Below are positions 6,552-14,650 of a DNA stretch of 42,457 nucleotides, in pieces (positions within the stretch are counted from its first letter, which is position 1; every line of letters begins with the position of its first letter). Source of the stretch: Phenylobacterium sp. (GTDB lineage: Bacteria > Pseudomonadota > Alphaproteobacteria > Caulobacterales > Caulobacteraceae). The position numbers and the translations under genes are program-made. The DNA lies in NCBI RefSeq assembly GCF_030693625.1, contig NZ_JAUYAF010000059.1, positions 1 through 42,457 of the forward strand, in the 5' to 3' direction. Below the pieces are notes generated by a model, which saw only the letters and a program-made list of their open reading frames with translations, had not been told where the DNA came from and did no database searches.

Positions 6552-8069
6552 TCACGCGGAGTAGGAGCACCGCCACTCCACATCGTCGTGCGAGCCCGGG
6601 ACGGCCTGGCCGCTGGACCCCACCGGCTCCACCTCTCCGCTCGTGAGAAACGAAAGCCCGACTTCATCCGAGGCGGGCACCTTGGCCAAGAAGCGCTCGC
6701 CGGCTGGACTGCGGCCGACCACAACGCCAAACCGTGTCCGCCCGTCGCGTTCGTAGAGCACGGTGTAGGTCTCGATAGTCCCCGGCCCGACGTAGCTTTC
6801 GTTGAGCGGCGGGATAGCATCGCGAGCGACCTCCGCCTCGCGTTGGGAGTCGAAGTCGGCAAGCACGGCGCCCAGGGGAAAGGGCTGGCGGCCAATTACG
6901 ATGGTGTGATTGTTGGTGGCGTAGCCTCCATTGGCGAACAGGAGGCCCTTGCGCCCACTCTCGCGCAGCTTCAGCACCATGCTGACGACCGCATGGCTCA
7001 TGTAATTACCAATCGGGCCGCCGCCGAAGGTCAGGCCGCCAAACACTGTCGCAGGCTTCTCCACAGGCCAGCCGATCACGCGCCGCGCCATTTTAGGCAC
7101 GCATGGAAAGCAGCTGTAGAGCTCGACGAAGTCGAGGTCGGCGGTGGTCACGCCATTCAGCTCCATGGCGCGGTTTAGCGAGACGGCCATGCTGACCGAG
7201 CGGTCGTAGCGGTCACGCCTCAGGTAGTCGCTTGGCTCATGGGCCGCCGCGCCCGCTCCGACATAGACCAACCGGCGCTCGGGCACGCCGGCCTCAAGCG
7301 CCGCGGCCAAGCTCGTCACGATAAAGCCCGCGCCCTGGTTGACCGACGAGTTGGCCACCATCAGCTTGTTGTAGGGAAAGGCGATCCGGCGGTTGTCGGC
7401 GGAGGGGGTGACGATGGCCTCGGGAGACATCGGCTTGCGAATCCAGGCGCCGGGGTTCTCGGCGGCGACCTGGCTGAACCGGGACCAGATCTCTCCGCTC
7501 TCGGTCTGCGCTTCGACCAACGTCTGCCCGTAGGCGGCGCGGCCGGCATTCTCGTAGAGCGGGTAGATGTCCACCGGCGCCGTCAGGCCATAGCGCTGCT
7601 GCAGAGAGCGAGGACCAGCGCGGCCGGTCGCCTGCCGCAGGGCGTTATGCGCGGAGGGATCATCTCCCGCCTTCAAGGCGGCGAGTTGGGCGGCTGTCCG
7701 CAACGCCTCGCCGCCCGCGACGGCAGCGACCTTGATCTCGCCCTCAGCGATCCGGCGGGCCGCCTCGTTGAGCATCAAGATGGGGGTGTCGCCGCCAGGG
7801 TAAGAGCTCTTGTAGCAGAGCCTCGGCATGATCCCGAGCTTGGCTGCAAGCGGGCCAGAAACGTCGCCGAGCTGGCGGAACGAGAGCTGATCGACGACGG
7901 CGAGCGATTCCAGGCGGGCGATCCAGCCACCCCCGCCGTCCCGGTCGGCCTCGCGCAAGGCGGCCTCCATCAGGCCGATGGGATCGAGCCCTTGGCGCGG
8001 GTCCTCGGGCCGGTCGTTGATTTGGCCCACCCCCACGATCACCGGGATGGCCGCGGCGTCGTCACTCAT
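6552..8069 (-). CDS. Thiolase-like protein with extra C-terminal domain, nucleophilic Cys missing
   Basis: This 505-residue protein has the fold of SCP-x-type acetyl-CoA acetyltransferases. Recognisable blocks are IPVIVGVGQINDRP at the start, AEGEIKVAAVAGGEA, DLDFVELYSCFPCVPKMA, and GGLTFGGGPIGNYMSHAV, which holds the catalytic His. After about residue 430 comes an extra domain (TIETYTVLYERDG) like the additional C-terminal domain of type 1 thiolase-like proteins. At the place of the usual N-terminal nucleophilic Cys the sequence reads SSYPGGDTP, so normal Claisen thiolysis is doubtful. Related Cys-less proteins can act as retro-aldolases in steroid side-chain breakdown. The start overlaps an enoyl-CoA hydratase remnant (ATGA), at the end of a minus-strand operon from 10894. 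Confidence 0.85.
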   Translation of the reverse strand: MSDDAAAIPVIVGVGQINDRPEDPRQGLDPIGLMEAALREADRDGGGGWIARLESLAVVDQLSFRQLGDVSGPLAAKLGIMPRLCYKSSYPGGDTPILMLNEAARRIAEGEIKVAAVAGGEALRTAAQLAALKAGDDPSAHNALRQATGRAGPRSLQQRYGLTAPVDIYPLYENAGRAAYGQTLVEAQTESGEIWSRFSQVAAENPGAWIRKPMSPEAIVTPSADNRRIAFPYNKLMVANSSVNQGAGFIVTSLAAALEAGVPERRLVYVGAGAAAHEPSDYLRRDRYDRSVSMAVSLNRAMELNGVTTADLDFVELYSCFPCVPKMARRVIGWPVEKPATVFGGLTFGGGPIGNYMSHAVVSMVLKLRESGRKGLLFANGGYATNNHTIVIGRQPFPLGAVLADFDSQREAEVARDAIPPLNESYVGPGTIETYTVLYERDGRTRFGVVVGRSPAGERFLAKVPASDEVGLSFLTSGEVEPVGSSGQAVPGSHDDVEWRCSYSA

Positions 8070-8182
8070 TTTCTTTCCTCAACTCTAACTGGAGCCTCAG
8101 CGGCGACGGCGGGGATCACGACGTTGCGCGCCCGTGGCCTGTTGATGGTGATGATCACCACCCGCTCGCGGCGCTCAAGCAT
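8066..8182 (-). pseudogene. Enoyl-CoA hydratase remnant (N-terminal stub)
   Basis: A 38-codon frame begins MLERRERVVIITINRPRARN, the first beta-strand and NRP motif of enoyl-CoA hydratase/isomerase proteins, then VVIPAVAA. After that the similarity ends and the frame closes 18 codons later, overlapping the thiolase-like start as ATGA. Full family members have about 260 residues, so some 220 residues are missing, including the oxyanion-hole and catalytic Glu segments. An ATG at 8198, overlapping the preceding ligase remnant's stop, would enter in another frame and stop after 7 codons, so the original start region is frameshifted as well. The product cannot be active. Confidence 0.65.
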
Positions 8183-8194
8183 CACGGCCCTCGG

Positions 8195-8542
8195 TCATGC
8201 GCTCGCCGCCTCAGCCGCGCCGGCTTCGGCGCAGGCCTTAGCAGCCGGGTAGTCGGGCTTACCGTTGCTGGAGCGCAGGGCCCGATCGGTGACGTTCACG
8301 TGGGTCAGCCGCGCTTTGAAAGGCGCCGACAGGGCGATGAGGTATTCCGGCCGGTTCCGCACATAGATGGCGATCTTGTCGCCGGGAGCGGACCCGCGAG
8401 CGATAAGCGCCCGGGCGAGGTTATTGGAGAAGCGTGTCGCGTCGCTCCAGGGGACCACCCGCTCGCCATGGATGAAGGCCGGCGCCGCGGCCGGCAGCAC
8501 GGTCTCGATGGTGTCGAGTATGTCTCCGGAGTTCCAGCCCAT
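8195..8542 (-). pseudogene. Acyl-CoA synthetase with its catalytic core deleted
   Basis: This is a 115-codon frame with a good GGAGGGAAAC ribosome-binding sequence. Residues 1-84 match the N-terminus of long- or medium-chain acyl-CoA ligases (DILDTIETVLP, then RVVPWSDATRFSNNLARAL, then RNRPEYLIALSAPFKARLTHVNV). Residues 85-115 (ALRSSNGKPDYPAAKACAEA) match the extreme C-terminus of the same family, where a GKPDYxxAK motif is usual. About 430 residues that hold all adenylation motifs are absent, so an in-frame internal deletion is the simplest explanation. The remnant keeps its start, stop and coupling to the next frame. It probably once activated the pathway's carboxylic acid; another ligase would now have to do so. 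Confidence 0.75.
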
Positions 8543-8583
8543 GTTTCCCTCCTGGTTTTTGTTCTTGTGGTCGTCGGTCTCGA

Positions 8584-9780
8584 CTAGCCGCTGCGGACGT
8601 CGCGGAAGGGAATATCTCGGTCTACTTCCGGCTCCTTGGGAAGGCCCAGCACGCGCTCGCCGATGATGTTGCGCTGGATCTGATCGGTACCGCCCCCGAT
8701 CGACGTGAAGTAGGCGTTCAGCGTCAGGAAGTTGGCGTCCTCGGCCCTGGGGAAGTCCGGCCCCTCGAGCAGGCTGCCGGCGCCGAGGATCATGGTCCGT
8801 ACGCGCGCCTCTTCGTGCAGAATGCGCGACATCGCCAGTTTGCCGAGGCTCATCAGCGCCGACGACGTGCCCTGCTTCATCTCGGCCTTCGCGCGAGCGG
8901 TATTGAGGGCATTCAGCTTCTTCAGGCCGATCACCTTCGAGATTTCCTGGCGGATCAGCGGATCGCTCAGGGCGCCGGCCTCCCGTGCCAGTGCAATCAG
9001 CGGCTCCTCATTCTTGCTCTCGGCCACGCCGCTCCTGGGCCCGCGCGCGCCTTCACCCATGACTGACCGCTCGTAGGCGAGCGCGGTCTGCAGCACGCCC
9101 CAGCCCTGGCCGAGCTCGCCCAGCAGGTTCTCCTCCGGGCAGATGGCGTCGGTGAGGAAGACCTCGTTGAACTGGCTCTCGTTAGTGATCTGCCTGAGCG
9201 GCCGGACCTCCACGCCGGGCTGCTTCATCGGCAGGAAGAAGAAGCTGATCCCTCGATGCTTCGGCACGTCCCAGTCGGTCCGGGCGATCAGCATTCCGTA
9301 GTCGGCCGTCGCCGCGTAGCTAGTCCAGACCTTCTGGCCATTGATGAGGAAGTGATCGATTTGCCGGTCTGCGCGGGTGCGGATGCCTGCCAGGTCCGAG
9401 CCTGCGCCCGGCTCGGAATAGAGCAGGCACATGCCGACTTCCCCGCGCAGGAGCGGCAGTAGTAGCCTCTCCTTCAACTCTTGGGTCCCGCCTGCGAGCA
9501 GGGTGTTTGCCCAAAGGTTGGTGCGGTCCTGGCCTGTACCCGTAGCCCCGGCTGCGGCGAACTCGCTCTCCACAATGCGGGCTTGAACGTCGCCCAGGCC
9601 GCGGCCCATCCATTCGGTCGGCCAGCGTGGAACGGCCCACCGGGCCTCGACGACTTTGGCGAACCAGGCCTTGCGCTCGGTCTCGCCCTGCAACAGGCCC
9701 GTCCACTGGTTTTCAAGGAAGGCGCGAACCTCCTCACGCAGGCCGTCGTCGGTGACGGGCGCGGCGGCGTCGTCAGCCAT
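8584..9780 (-). CDS. Acyl-CoA dehydrogenase (large, FadE-type subunit)
   Basis: This 398-residue flavoprotein dehydrogenase has LLYSEPGAGSDLAGIRTRA (the FAD/substrate signature, about residues 120-138), INGQKVWTSYAATADYGMLIARTD, and a C-terminal GGGTDQIQRNIIGERVLGLP. In many acyl-CoA dehydrogenases the catalytic Glu lies just before this last motif; here it reads TSIGGGTDQ without Glu, so the base may sit elsewhere. Such proteins often work as heteromers with a second FadE-like subunit, as in actinobacterial sterol degradation. The gene at 9773-10894 overlaps it by 8 bp on the same strand and is the probable partner. The expected role is alpha,beta-desaturation of an acyl-CoA in the cytoplasm; the substrate is unknown. 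Confidence 0.9.
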   Translation of the reverse strand: MADDAAAPVTDDGLREEVRAFLENQWTGLLQGETERKAWFAKVVEARWAVPRWPTEWMGRGLGDVQARIVESEFAAAGATGTGQDRTNLWANTLLAGGTQELKERLLLPLLRGEVGMCLLYSEPGAGSDLAGIRTRADRQIDHFLINGQKVWTSYAATADYGMLIARTDWDVPKHRGISFFFLPMKQPGVEVRPLRQITNESQFNEVFLTDAICPEENLLGELGQGWGVLQTALAYERSVMGEGARGPRSGVAESKNEEPLIALAREAGALSDPLIRQEISKVIGLKKLNALNTARAKAEMKQGTSSALMSLGKLAMSRILHEEARVRTMILGAGSLLEGPDFPRAEDANFLTLNAYFTSIGGGTDQIQRNIIGERVLGLPKEPEVDRDIPFRDVRSG

Positions 9781-10894
9781 GGGCGGCCTCCAGTTCGCAG
9801 ACGTAGCGCTCGCGGTGGAAGGCCGCGGCGCCGAACAATTGGGCGTCGGAACGCGCTCGTCGCAGGTAGAGATGAGCGGGGTGGTTCCACGTGAAGGCGA
9901 TGCCGCCGTGCATCTGGATCGCGTCGGCGCAGATCTTCACGAAGGCGTCTGCGCAGGCGAAGGCGGCGAGCTCGACGGCGGCTTTGGCGTCCGAGGCGCT
10001 GGCGGCGAGCTGGGCGGCGGCATGGCGAGCGGCCGACGTGGCGCTCTCGGACTCCAGCAGGAGGTCGGCGGCCATGTGCTTAATGGCCTGATAGCTGCCG
10101 ATGGCGCGGCCGAATTGGAGCCGGGTCTTGGCATAGTCGACCGTGAATTCAAGCACGCGGCGGCCTCCGCCGGCCTGCTCTCCGGCCAAGGCGACGCGGG
10201 CCAGGCTCAGAGCCTCCTCGACGGCGTCCCAGGCCGGGCGGCTTGTGGAGATGCGCCGAGCCGGAGCGCCGTCAAAGGCGACCTCTGCAATCCGTAGGGT
10301 ATGGTCGAAGGTGGGCGCCGGAGTCACCGCCACACCGGCGGCGCGAGCCTCAACTTCGAAGATGGCGAGCCCATCTGCGGCGTTGGCGGCGACCAGCAAC
10401 ACGTCGGCGACGTGGGCGTGGGTGACGAAGCTGGCCCGGCCGTCGAGGCGACAGGCGTCGCCTTCGGCGCGCGCCCGCACCGCGACGGCCCCTGGCGTCC
10501 AGGTTCCGCGAGGGCCGGTTAGGGCGGCGGTGGCGATCAGCGAACCATCGGCGATAGCCGGCAGCAGCCGGAGGTTGGCGTCTTCGTCGTCGAGCGCCTG
10601 CAGAAGGCCGGCGGCGAGCACGCCGGAGGATAGGAGGGGGGAGCAAAGCAGAGCCGCGCCTGCCTCTTCGAACACCACCTCCACCTCGACCGGCCCAGCG
10701 CCCGCGCCGCCGTAGGCGGGGTCTATGATGAGACCCACCACGCCGAGGTCAGCCATCGCTTTCCAGAGGTCCGCATCGTAGCCGGACGGTGTCTCCATGG
10801 TCCGACGCACGTCGACTTCGGTGCTGCGGTCGGCCAGCAGGCGCGCCGTGGAGTGCTGGAACGCCAGGCGTTCTTCCGCCGCGAGGCTGTTCAT
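9773..10894 (-). CDS. Acyl-CoA dehydrogenase (partner subunit)
   Basis: The protein is 373 residues from an ATG with a strong GGAGGA ribosome-binding sequence; a longer upstream frame runs into the promoter region and was not used. Segments typical of acyl-CoA dehydrogenases are an N-terminal helical domain ending DLGVVGLIIDPAYGGAG, a degenerate middle domain (ALTGPRGTWTPGAVAVRA), and a C-terminal four-helix domain with TRLQFGRAIGSYQAIKHMAADLL and QMHGGIAFTWNHPAHLYLRRA. The middle domain lacks the usual substrate-binding Ser/Thr signature, as is common in the weaker subunit of heteromeric FadE pairs. It is first in the minus-strand operon (10894 to 6552), opposite a TetR gene. Confidence 0.9.
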   Translation of the reverse strand: MNSLAAEERLAFQHSTARLLADRSTEVDVRRTMETPSGYDADLWKAMADLGVVGLIIDPAYGGAGAGPVEVEVVFEEAGAALLCSPLLSSGVLAAGLLQALDDEDANLRLLPAIADGSLIATAALTGPRGTWTPGAVAVRARAEGDACRLDGRASFVTHAHVADVLLVAANAADGLAIFEVEARAAGVAVTPAPTFDHTLRIAEVAFDGAPARRISTSRPAWDAVEEALSLARVALAGEQAGGGRRVLEFTVDYAKTRLQFGRAIGSYQAIKHMAADLLLESESATSAARHAAAQLAASASDAKAAVELAAFACADAFVKICADAIQMHGGIAFTWNHPAHLYLRRARSDAQLFGAAAFHRERYVCELEAAHG

Positions 10895-10926
10895 GGCTCC
10901 TCCGAAGCTGCGCCCGGCGAATATCG

Positions 10927-10939
10927 GACGACAATCGTC
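10927..10939. promoter_or_regulatory. Candidate TetR operator between divergent operons
   Basis: GACGA-CAA-TCGTC is a perfect 5-bp inverted repeat. It lies in the 89-bp gap between the acyl-CoA dehydrogenase start (10894, minus) and the TetR start (10984, plus). The location suits a TetR-type repressor controlling both directions. The arms are short, so chance is possible. Confidence 0.35.
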
Positions 10940-10983
10940 AGAAAGACCTACCCTTCGTCCCGGCGCAAGGCTAAAGCTCGGAA

Positions 10984-11637
10984 ATGACTGAGGTCGCCAC
11001 CCTGACCGCCGCAAGAGGTCGACCGCGCGACCCGTCGCTTGAAGCGCGCGTGTTCGATGCGGCCATGGCTCTTTATGCCGAGGCCGGCTGGTCCGGGTTC
11101 AACTTCGATACAGTGGCGCGCCGGGCAGGGGTCGGAAAGGCGTCGCTCTACAGTCGTTGGCCAAACCGGGGCGAACTCCTGAGGCATACGTTCCAGGCCC
11201 GGTGGTTGACTGTGGCCACCATTGATACCGGGTGCATTCGCGGGGACCTGGAGGAGCTCGCCTGGATGATCGCTCGCACGCTCACGGGCCCCTACAGCGA
11301 GGCTCACCCGCGGATGAGCCTGGACGCCGCGCAGCATCCTGAGATGCTGGACTTCCTGCGTCCCTATTCGGAAGCCACGATACGACACGGCCGCGCCATC
11401 GTGCGGCGGGCCATTGCCCGTGGTGAGATCACGCCAGCTGTCAATCCCGGGCTGATGATGGACCTGGTCGTTGGCGCGGTGACCAACCACGTTCGAACCA
11501 CACCTGAACGGCTGCGCGGGGCGATGGTGGCCAAGATGCAGGATTTTATCTCCGAACTCGTGGAGGCGGTTCTTCGCGGCGTCAGGGCCACAGAGACGAC
11601 CGAGAACGACAAGAAGAGTGGAGGACTGAGCGCGTGA
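10984..11637 (+). CDS. TetR-family transcriptional regulator
   Basis: This 217-residue regulator has an N-terminal helix-turn-helix at about residues 15-60 (VFDAAMALYAEAGWSGFNFD, then VARRAGVGKASLYSRWPNRGELL), the typical TetR pattern. The C-terminal ligand domain is helical and ends with TTPERLRGAMVAKMQDFI. Its stop overlaps the GTG start of the Baeyer-Villiger monooxygenase gene. It lies opposite the acyl-CoA dehydrogenase operon, so it probably controls both catabolic units, with an acyl-CoA or ketone intermediate as the likely effector. That effector is inferred from the neighbours only. Confidence 0.92.
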   Translation: MTEVATLTAARGRPRDPSLEARVFDAAMALYAEAGWSGFNFDTVARRAGVGKASLYSRWPNRGELLRHTFQARWLTVATIDTGCIRGDLEELAWMIARTLTGPYSEAHPRMSLDAAQHPEMLDFLRPYSEATIRHGRAIVRRAIARGEITPAVNPGLMMDLVVGAVTNHVRTTPERLRGAMVAKMQDFISELVEAVLRGVRATETTENDKKSGGLSA

Positions 11638-13271
11638 GCCAGGATAGGGCGCCCATCGTGGCGGAGGTGGACGCAGTCGTGGTCGGAGCCGGCTTTGGTG
11701 GGCTCTACATGGTCCACCGCCTGCGCAAGCTCGGGATGAGCATTCAGGGCTTCGATGCGGCGGGCGGTGTCGGCGGCACCTGGTACTGGAACCGCTATCC
11801 CGGCGCGCGCTGCGACATCCCGAGCCTCTTCTACTCCTACACATGGTCGCCGGAGGTGCAGCAGGCGTGGCGCTGGAGCGAGAAGTACGCCGCCCAGCCG
11901 GAAATCCTCGCCTATGCAGAGTTCGTCGCCGAGAAGTACGACCTCAAGCGCGCCTTCGCCTTCGAGAGCAAGGTGTCGTCGGCTGTCTGGGACGAGGTCG
12001 CCCGCCGTTGGACGGTGACGACGGACCGGGGCGACCGCGTCAACGCCCGCTTCTGCATCATGGCCACGGGGTGCCTGTCCGTGCCTCGAGCTCCAGACCT
12101 GCCGGGTCAGGACAGCTTCGAGGGGGAAACCTTCCACACCGGCCGGTGGCCCCACGAACCGGTGAGTTTCGAAGGCAGGCGCGTTGGTGTGATCGGCACG
12201 GGGTCGTCGGCGATCCAGTCGATCACAGAAATCGCGAAGACGGCCGGCCACGTCTTCGTCTTCCAGCGCACGCCGAACTTCAGCGTCCCGGCACGCAATG
12301 CGCCCCTACGGGACGAGGACTACTCCGCCTTCTGGGAGCAGTACCCCGCCTACCGGCAGATGGTGCTGGAGGGCACGGCTGGGATCGCGGGCGGCAGCCC
12401 CTTCCGAAGCCTCACCGCCGAGCAACAGCGCGCCAGGTTCGAGGAACTGTGGAACATCGGAGGAGCGGGCTATCTCGGCGCCCTGGCGGACCTGTTGACC
12501 AATCCCGTCGCCAACGACGCGGCCGCCGACTTCGTGCGCGAGAAGATACGCGAGATCGTCAAGGATCCGGAAGTGGCTGAGGCCCTGCTGCCGGACGACC
12601 ATCCCATCGGCGCCAAGCGGATTTGCGTCGACACCGGCTACTACGACACCTTCAACCGCGACAACGTCACCCTCGTGAACCTTCGCAAGGAGCCCATCGA
12701 GGCGATCACGCCGGCCGGCGTGCGGACGCGCGACCAGGAGTATCCCGTTGAGGCCATTGTCTTCGGCACGGGCTTCGACGCCATGACCGGCGCGCTACTG
12801 AACCTGGACATACTCGGGCGGGGTGGCTTCACCCTGGCCGAGGCCTGGCGCGAAGGGCCGAGGACATACCTGGGTCTGCAGATCGCGGGCTTCCCAAACT
12901 TCTTCACGATAACCGGCCCGGGCAGCCCCTCGGTGCTCTCGAACATGATCAGCTCTTGCGAGCAGCACGTGGATTGGATCAGCGACTGCCTGGGCTGGCT
13001 GCAAGACAATGGCGTGGAGGTCATCGAGGCCGACCCGCAGGCCCAGGAGGACTGGGTCGAGAAGGTCAACGAGGCCGCCGACAAGACCCTCTTCCCGAGG
13101 GCCAACAGTTGGTACATCGGGGCCAACATTCCCGGGAAGCCGCGCGTGTTCATGCCCTATGTCGGCGGCCACTACCGCTCGATCTGCAACCAGGTCGCCG
13201 CCGAGAGTTACCGCGGCTTCCGCCTCTCCAAGTCAAGGGACAGCGCCACACAACGGGCGGCGCGCGCATGA
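11634..13271 (+). CDS. Type I Baeyer-Villiger monooxygenase
   Basis: This 545-residue FAD/NADPH enzyme starts at a GTG overlapping the TetR stop, after a GGAGG ribosome-binding sequence. The FAD Rossmann motif VVGAGFGG lies at about residues 14-21. The Baeyer-Villiger fingerprint FEGETFHTGRWP lies at about 162-173 and fits FxGxxxHxxxW[PD]. The NADPH Rossmann motif GVIGTGSSA follows at about 186-194. Further typical blocks are YWNRYPGARCDIPS and GTGFDAMTGALLNLDI. Such enzymes insert oxygen next to a ketone, giving esters or lactones. An alpha/beta hydrolase downstream (14651) could open the product. The start-stop coupling suggests an operon 10984-15932. Confidence 0.93.
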   Translation: MSQDRAPIVAEVDAVVVGAGFGGLYMVHRLRKLGMSIQGFDAAGGVGGTWYWNRYPGARCDIPSLFYSYTWSPEVQQAWRWSEKYAAQPEILAYAEFVAEKYDLKRAFAFESKVSSAVWDEVARRWTVTTDRGDRVNARFCIMATGCLSVPRAPDLPGQDSFEGETFHTGRWPHEPVSFEGRRVGVIGTGSSAIQSITEIAKTAGHVFVFQRTPNFSVPARNAPLRDEDYSAFWEQYPAYRQMVLEGTAGIAGGSPFRSLTAEQQRARFEELWNIGGAGYLGALADLLTNPVANDAAADFVREKIREIVKDPEVAEALLPDDHPIGAKRICVDTGYYDTFNRDNVTLVNLRKEPIEAITPAGVRTRDQEYPVEAIVFGTGFDAMTGALLNLDILGRGGFTLAEAWREGPRTYLGLQIAGFPNFFTITGPGSPSVLSNMISSCEQHVDWISDCLGWLQDNGVEVIEADPQAQEDWVEKVNEAADKTLFPRANSWYIGANIPGKPRVFMPYVGGHYRSICNQVAAESYRGFRLSKSRDSATQRAARA

Positions 13272-13348
13272 CAGGGTTCGCCCCCGCCAGCCTGATCGAC
13301 GTCCGTCGGCCGCGACAAGATTCACCACTGCAGACAGGAACCTCGTAA
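13268..13348 (+). CDS. 26-codon open frame bridging two catabolic genes
   Basis: The frame starts with an ATGA overlap on the monooxygenase stop and ends with a TAATG overlap on the next start, so it is coupled on both sides. It reads MTGFAPASLIDVRR then PRQDSPLQTGTS. It resembles no family I know and could be what is left of an internally deleted gene, as seen elsewhere in this island, or a chance coupling frame. Confidence 0.3.
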   Translation: MTGFAPASLIDVRRPRQDSPLQTGTS

Positions 13349-14478
13349 TGCCCCTGCACAGCCGCATCTGCGATATCTTGAGCATTCAGTACCCGATCGT
13401 TCTGGCGGGGATGGGTGGCGCTAGCGTTCCGCGGCTGGCGGCGGCCGTTTCCAACGCAGGAGGGCTGGGCGTCCTTGGAGCAGCAGCCTGCTCGCCCGAG
13501 GAGCTGCGCGAGTGGATCCGCGAAGTGAGATCTCTCACAGACAAGCCATTCGGAGTTGATACGCTTCTGCCAGCCTCGGTCAGGCGCGATCCCACCGACG
13601 CCGCAGGGGCTGGTAAGCCCTCAGCTTTGGAGCTGGTCAGCGACTACCAGGCCTTCGCTGACGAGTTCATGCGCCAGGAGGGTCTGACGAAAGTCGCCAG
13701 GCCCCGCCGCGAACCTAACGTAAACGATCAAGGCGGCCCGATGTTCTTCTCAAAGGAGTTCTTCGAGGAGCAGATGGAGGTGGTCGTCGAGGAGAAGGTG
13801 CCGGTCTACGCTGCAGGGCTCGGCAATCCGGGGCCTTGGATGGAGCGGATGCGTGAGAACGGGACCAAGGTCATGGCCGTCATCGGTTCGGTTAAGCACG
13901 CCCTTCAGGTTGCGGCCGCGGGTGTGGACGTGGTCGTTGCGCAGGGACATGACGGCGGCGGGCATAACTCGCCGATCGGAACGATGGCGCTGATCCCTCA
14001 GGTGGTGGACGCCATGGGCGGGCGTGTTCCGGTCCTGGGCGCCGGGGGCATCGCCGACGGACGTGGCGTTGCCGCCGCTATGATGCTGGGGGCCGAAGGC
14101 GCTTGGGTCGGGACCGCGTTCCTGGCCACCGACGAGGCCGGCATCCAACAGTTCCAGAAGGAAGTTCTGGTGGAGTCAGGGGACGCCGACACGGTGGTCT
14201 CGAGATCGGTCACCGGCAAGCCTGCTAGGCTGGTGCGCAACAAGTGGGCCCAAGCCTGGTTGGACGCGGATAAGCAGCCGCTCCCGATGCCGTTCCAGTC
14301 GATGATCGCAGGCCCGGTGCTGGCCGCGGCGAGCCACGACCAGCGAAAGGACATCGCGCCGGGCTTCGCTGGTCAGGGGTTGGGCCTGATCAAGGCGATC
14401 CGGCCGGCACGGGAAGTGCTGAACGATCTAGTGAGCGGCGCCGAGCAGGCGCTCGCAGGCGCTAAGCAGTTTACATGA
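13348..14478 (+). CDS. Nitronate monooxygenase / 2-nitropropane dioxygenase-like FMN enzyme
   Basis: This 376-residue TIM-barrel flavoprotein starts MPLHSRICDILSIQYPIVLAG; the start follows an AGGAA ribosome-binding sequence. Features are GMGGASVPRLAAAVSNAGGLG near the N-terminus, the VVAQGHDGGGHNSP loop with the family's active-site His, and the FMN-phosphate segment VLGAGGIADGRGVAAAMMLGA, then WVGTAF. Family members oxidise nitronates with oxygen; others act as enoyl reductases or on unknown catabolic intermediates. Being inside a ketone and acyl-CoA cluster makes a catabolic role more likely than nitronate detoxification, but this is inference. Confidence 0.88.
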   Translation: MPLHSRICDILSIQYPIVLAGMGGASVPRLAAAVSNAGGLGVLGAAACSPEELREWIREVRSLTDKPFGVDTLLPASVRRDPTDAAGAGKPSALELVSDYQAFADEFMRQEGLTKVARPRREPNVNDQGGPMFFSKEFFEEQMEVVVEEKVPVYAAGLGNPGPWMERMRENGTKVMAVIGSVKHALQVAAAGVDVVVAQGHDGGGHNSPIGTMALIPQVVDAMGGRVPVLGAGGIADGRGVAAAMMLGAEGAWVGTAFLATDEAGIQQFQKEVLVESGDADTVVSRSVTGKPARLVRNKWAQAWLDADKQPLPMPFQSMIAGPVLAAASHDQRKDIAPGFAGQGLGLIKAIRPAREVLNDLVSGAEQALAGAKQFT

Positions 14479-14650
14479 AGCCCGAAGCAAACCGATGGAT
14501 CATCGTCCTCGGGCCAGTTTGCTGAATGCACATACAATCGAGCCATTCGGGCGCGTTTGCTGTCGCACCTAAGACACGGTGCTGATCCAAGATCCAAGCT
14601 GAGGTGAAAGCCATGTGCTCTGGGTTTGGCGAGCAAGGGGGATAGAACAG

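Noticed and set aside
7239..8252. A 337-codon plus-strand open frame opposite the thiolase-like gene
   Set aside because: It is rich in Gly, Arg and Ala with no family match, and lies antisense to a clearly homologous gene; typical of high-GC shadows.
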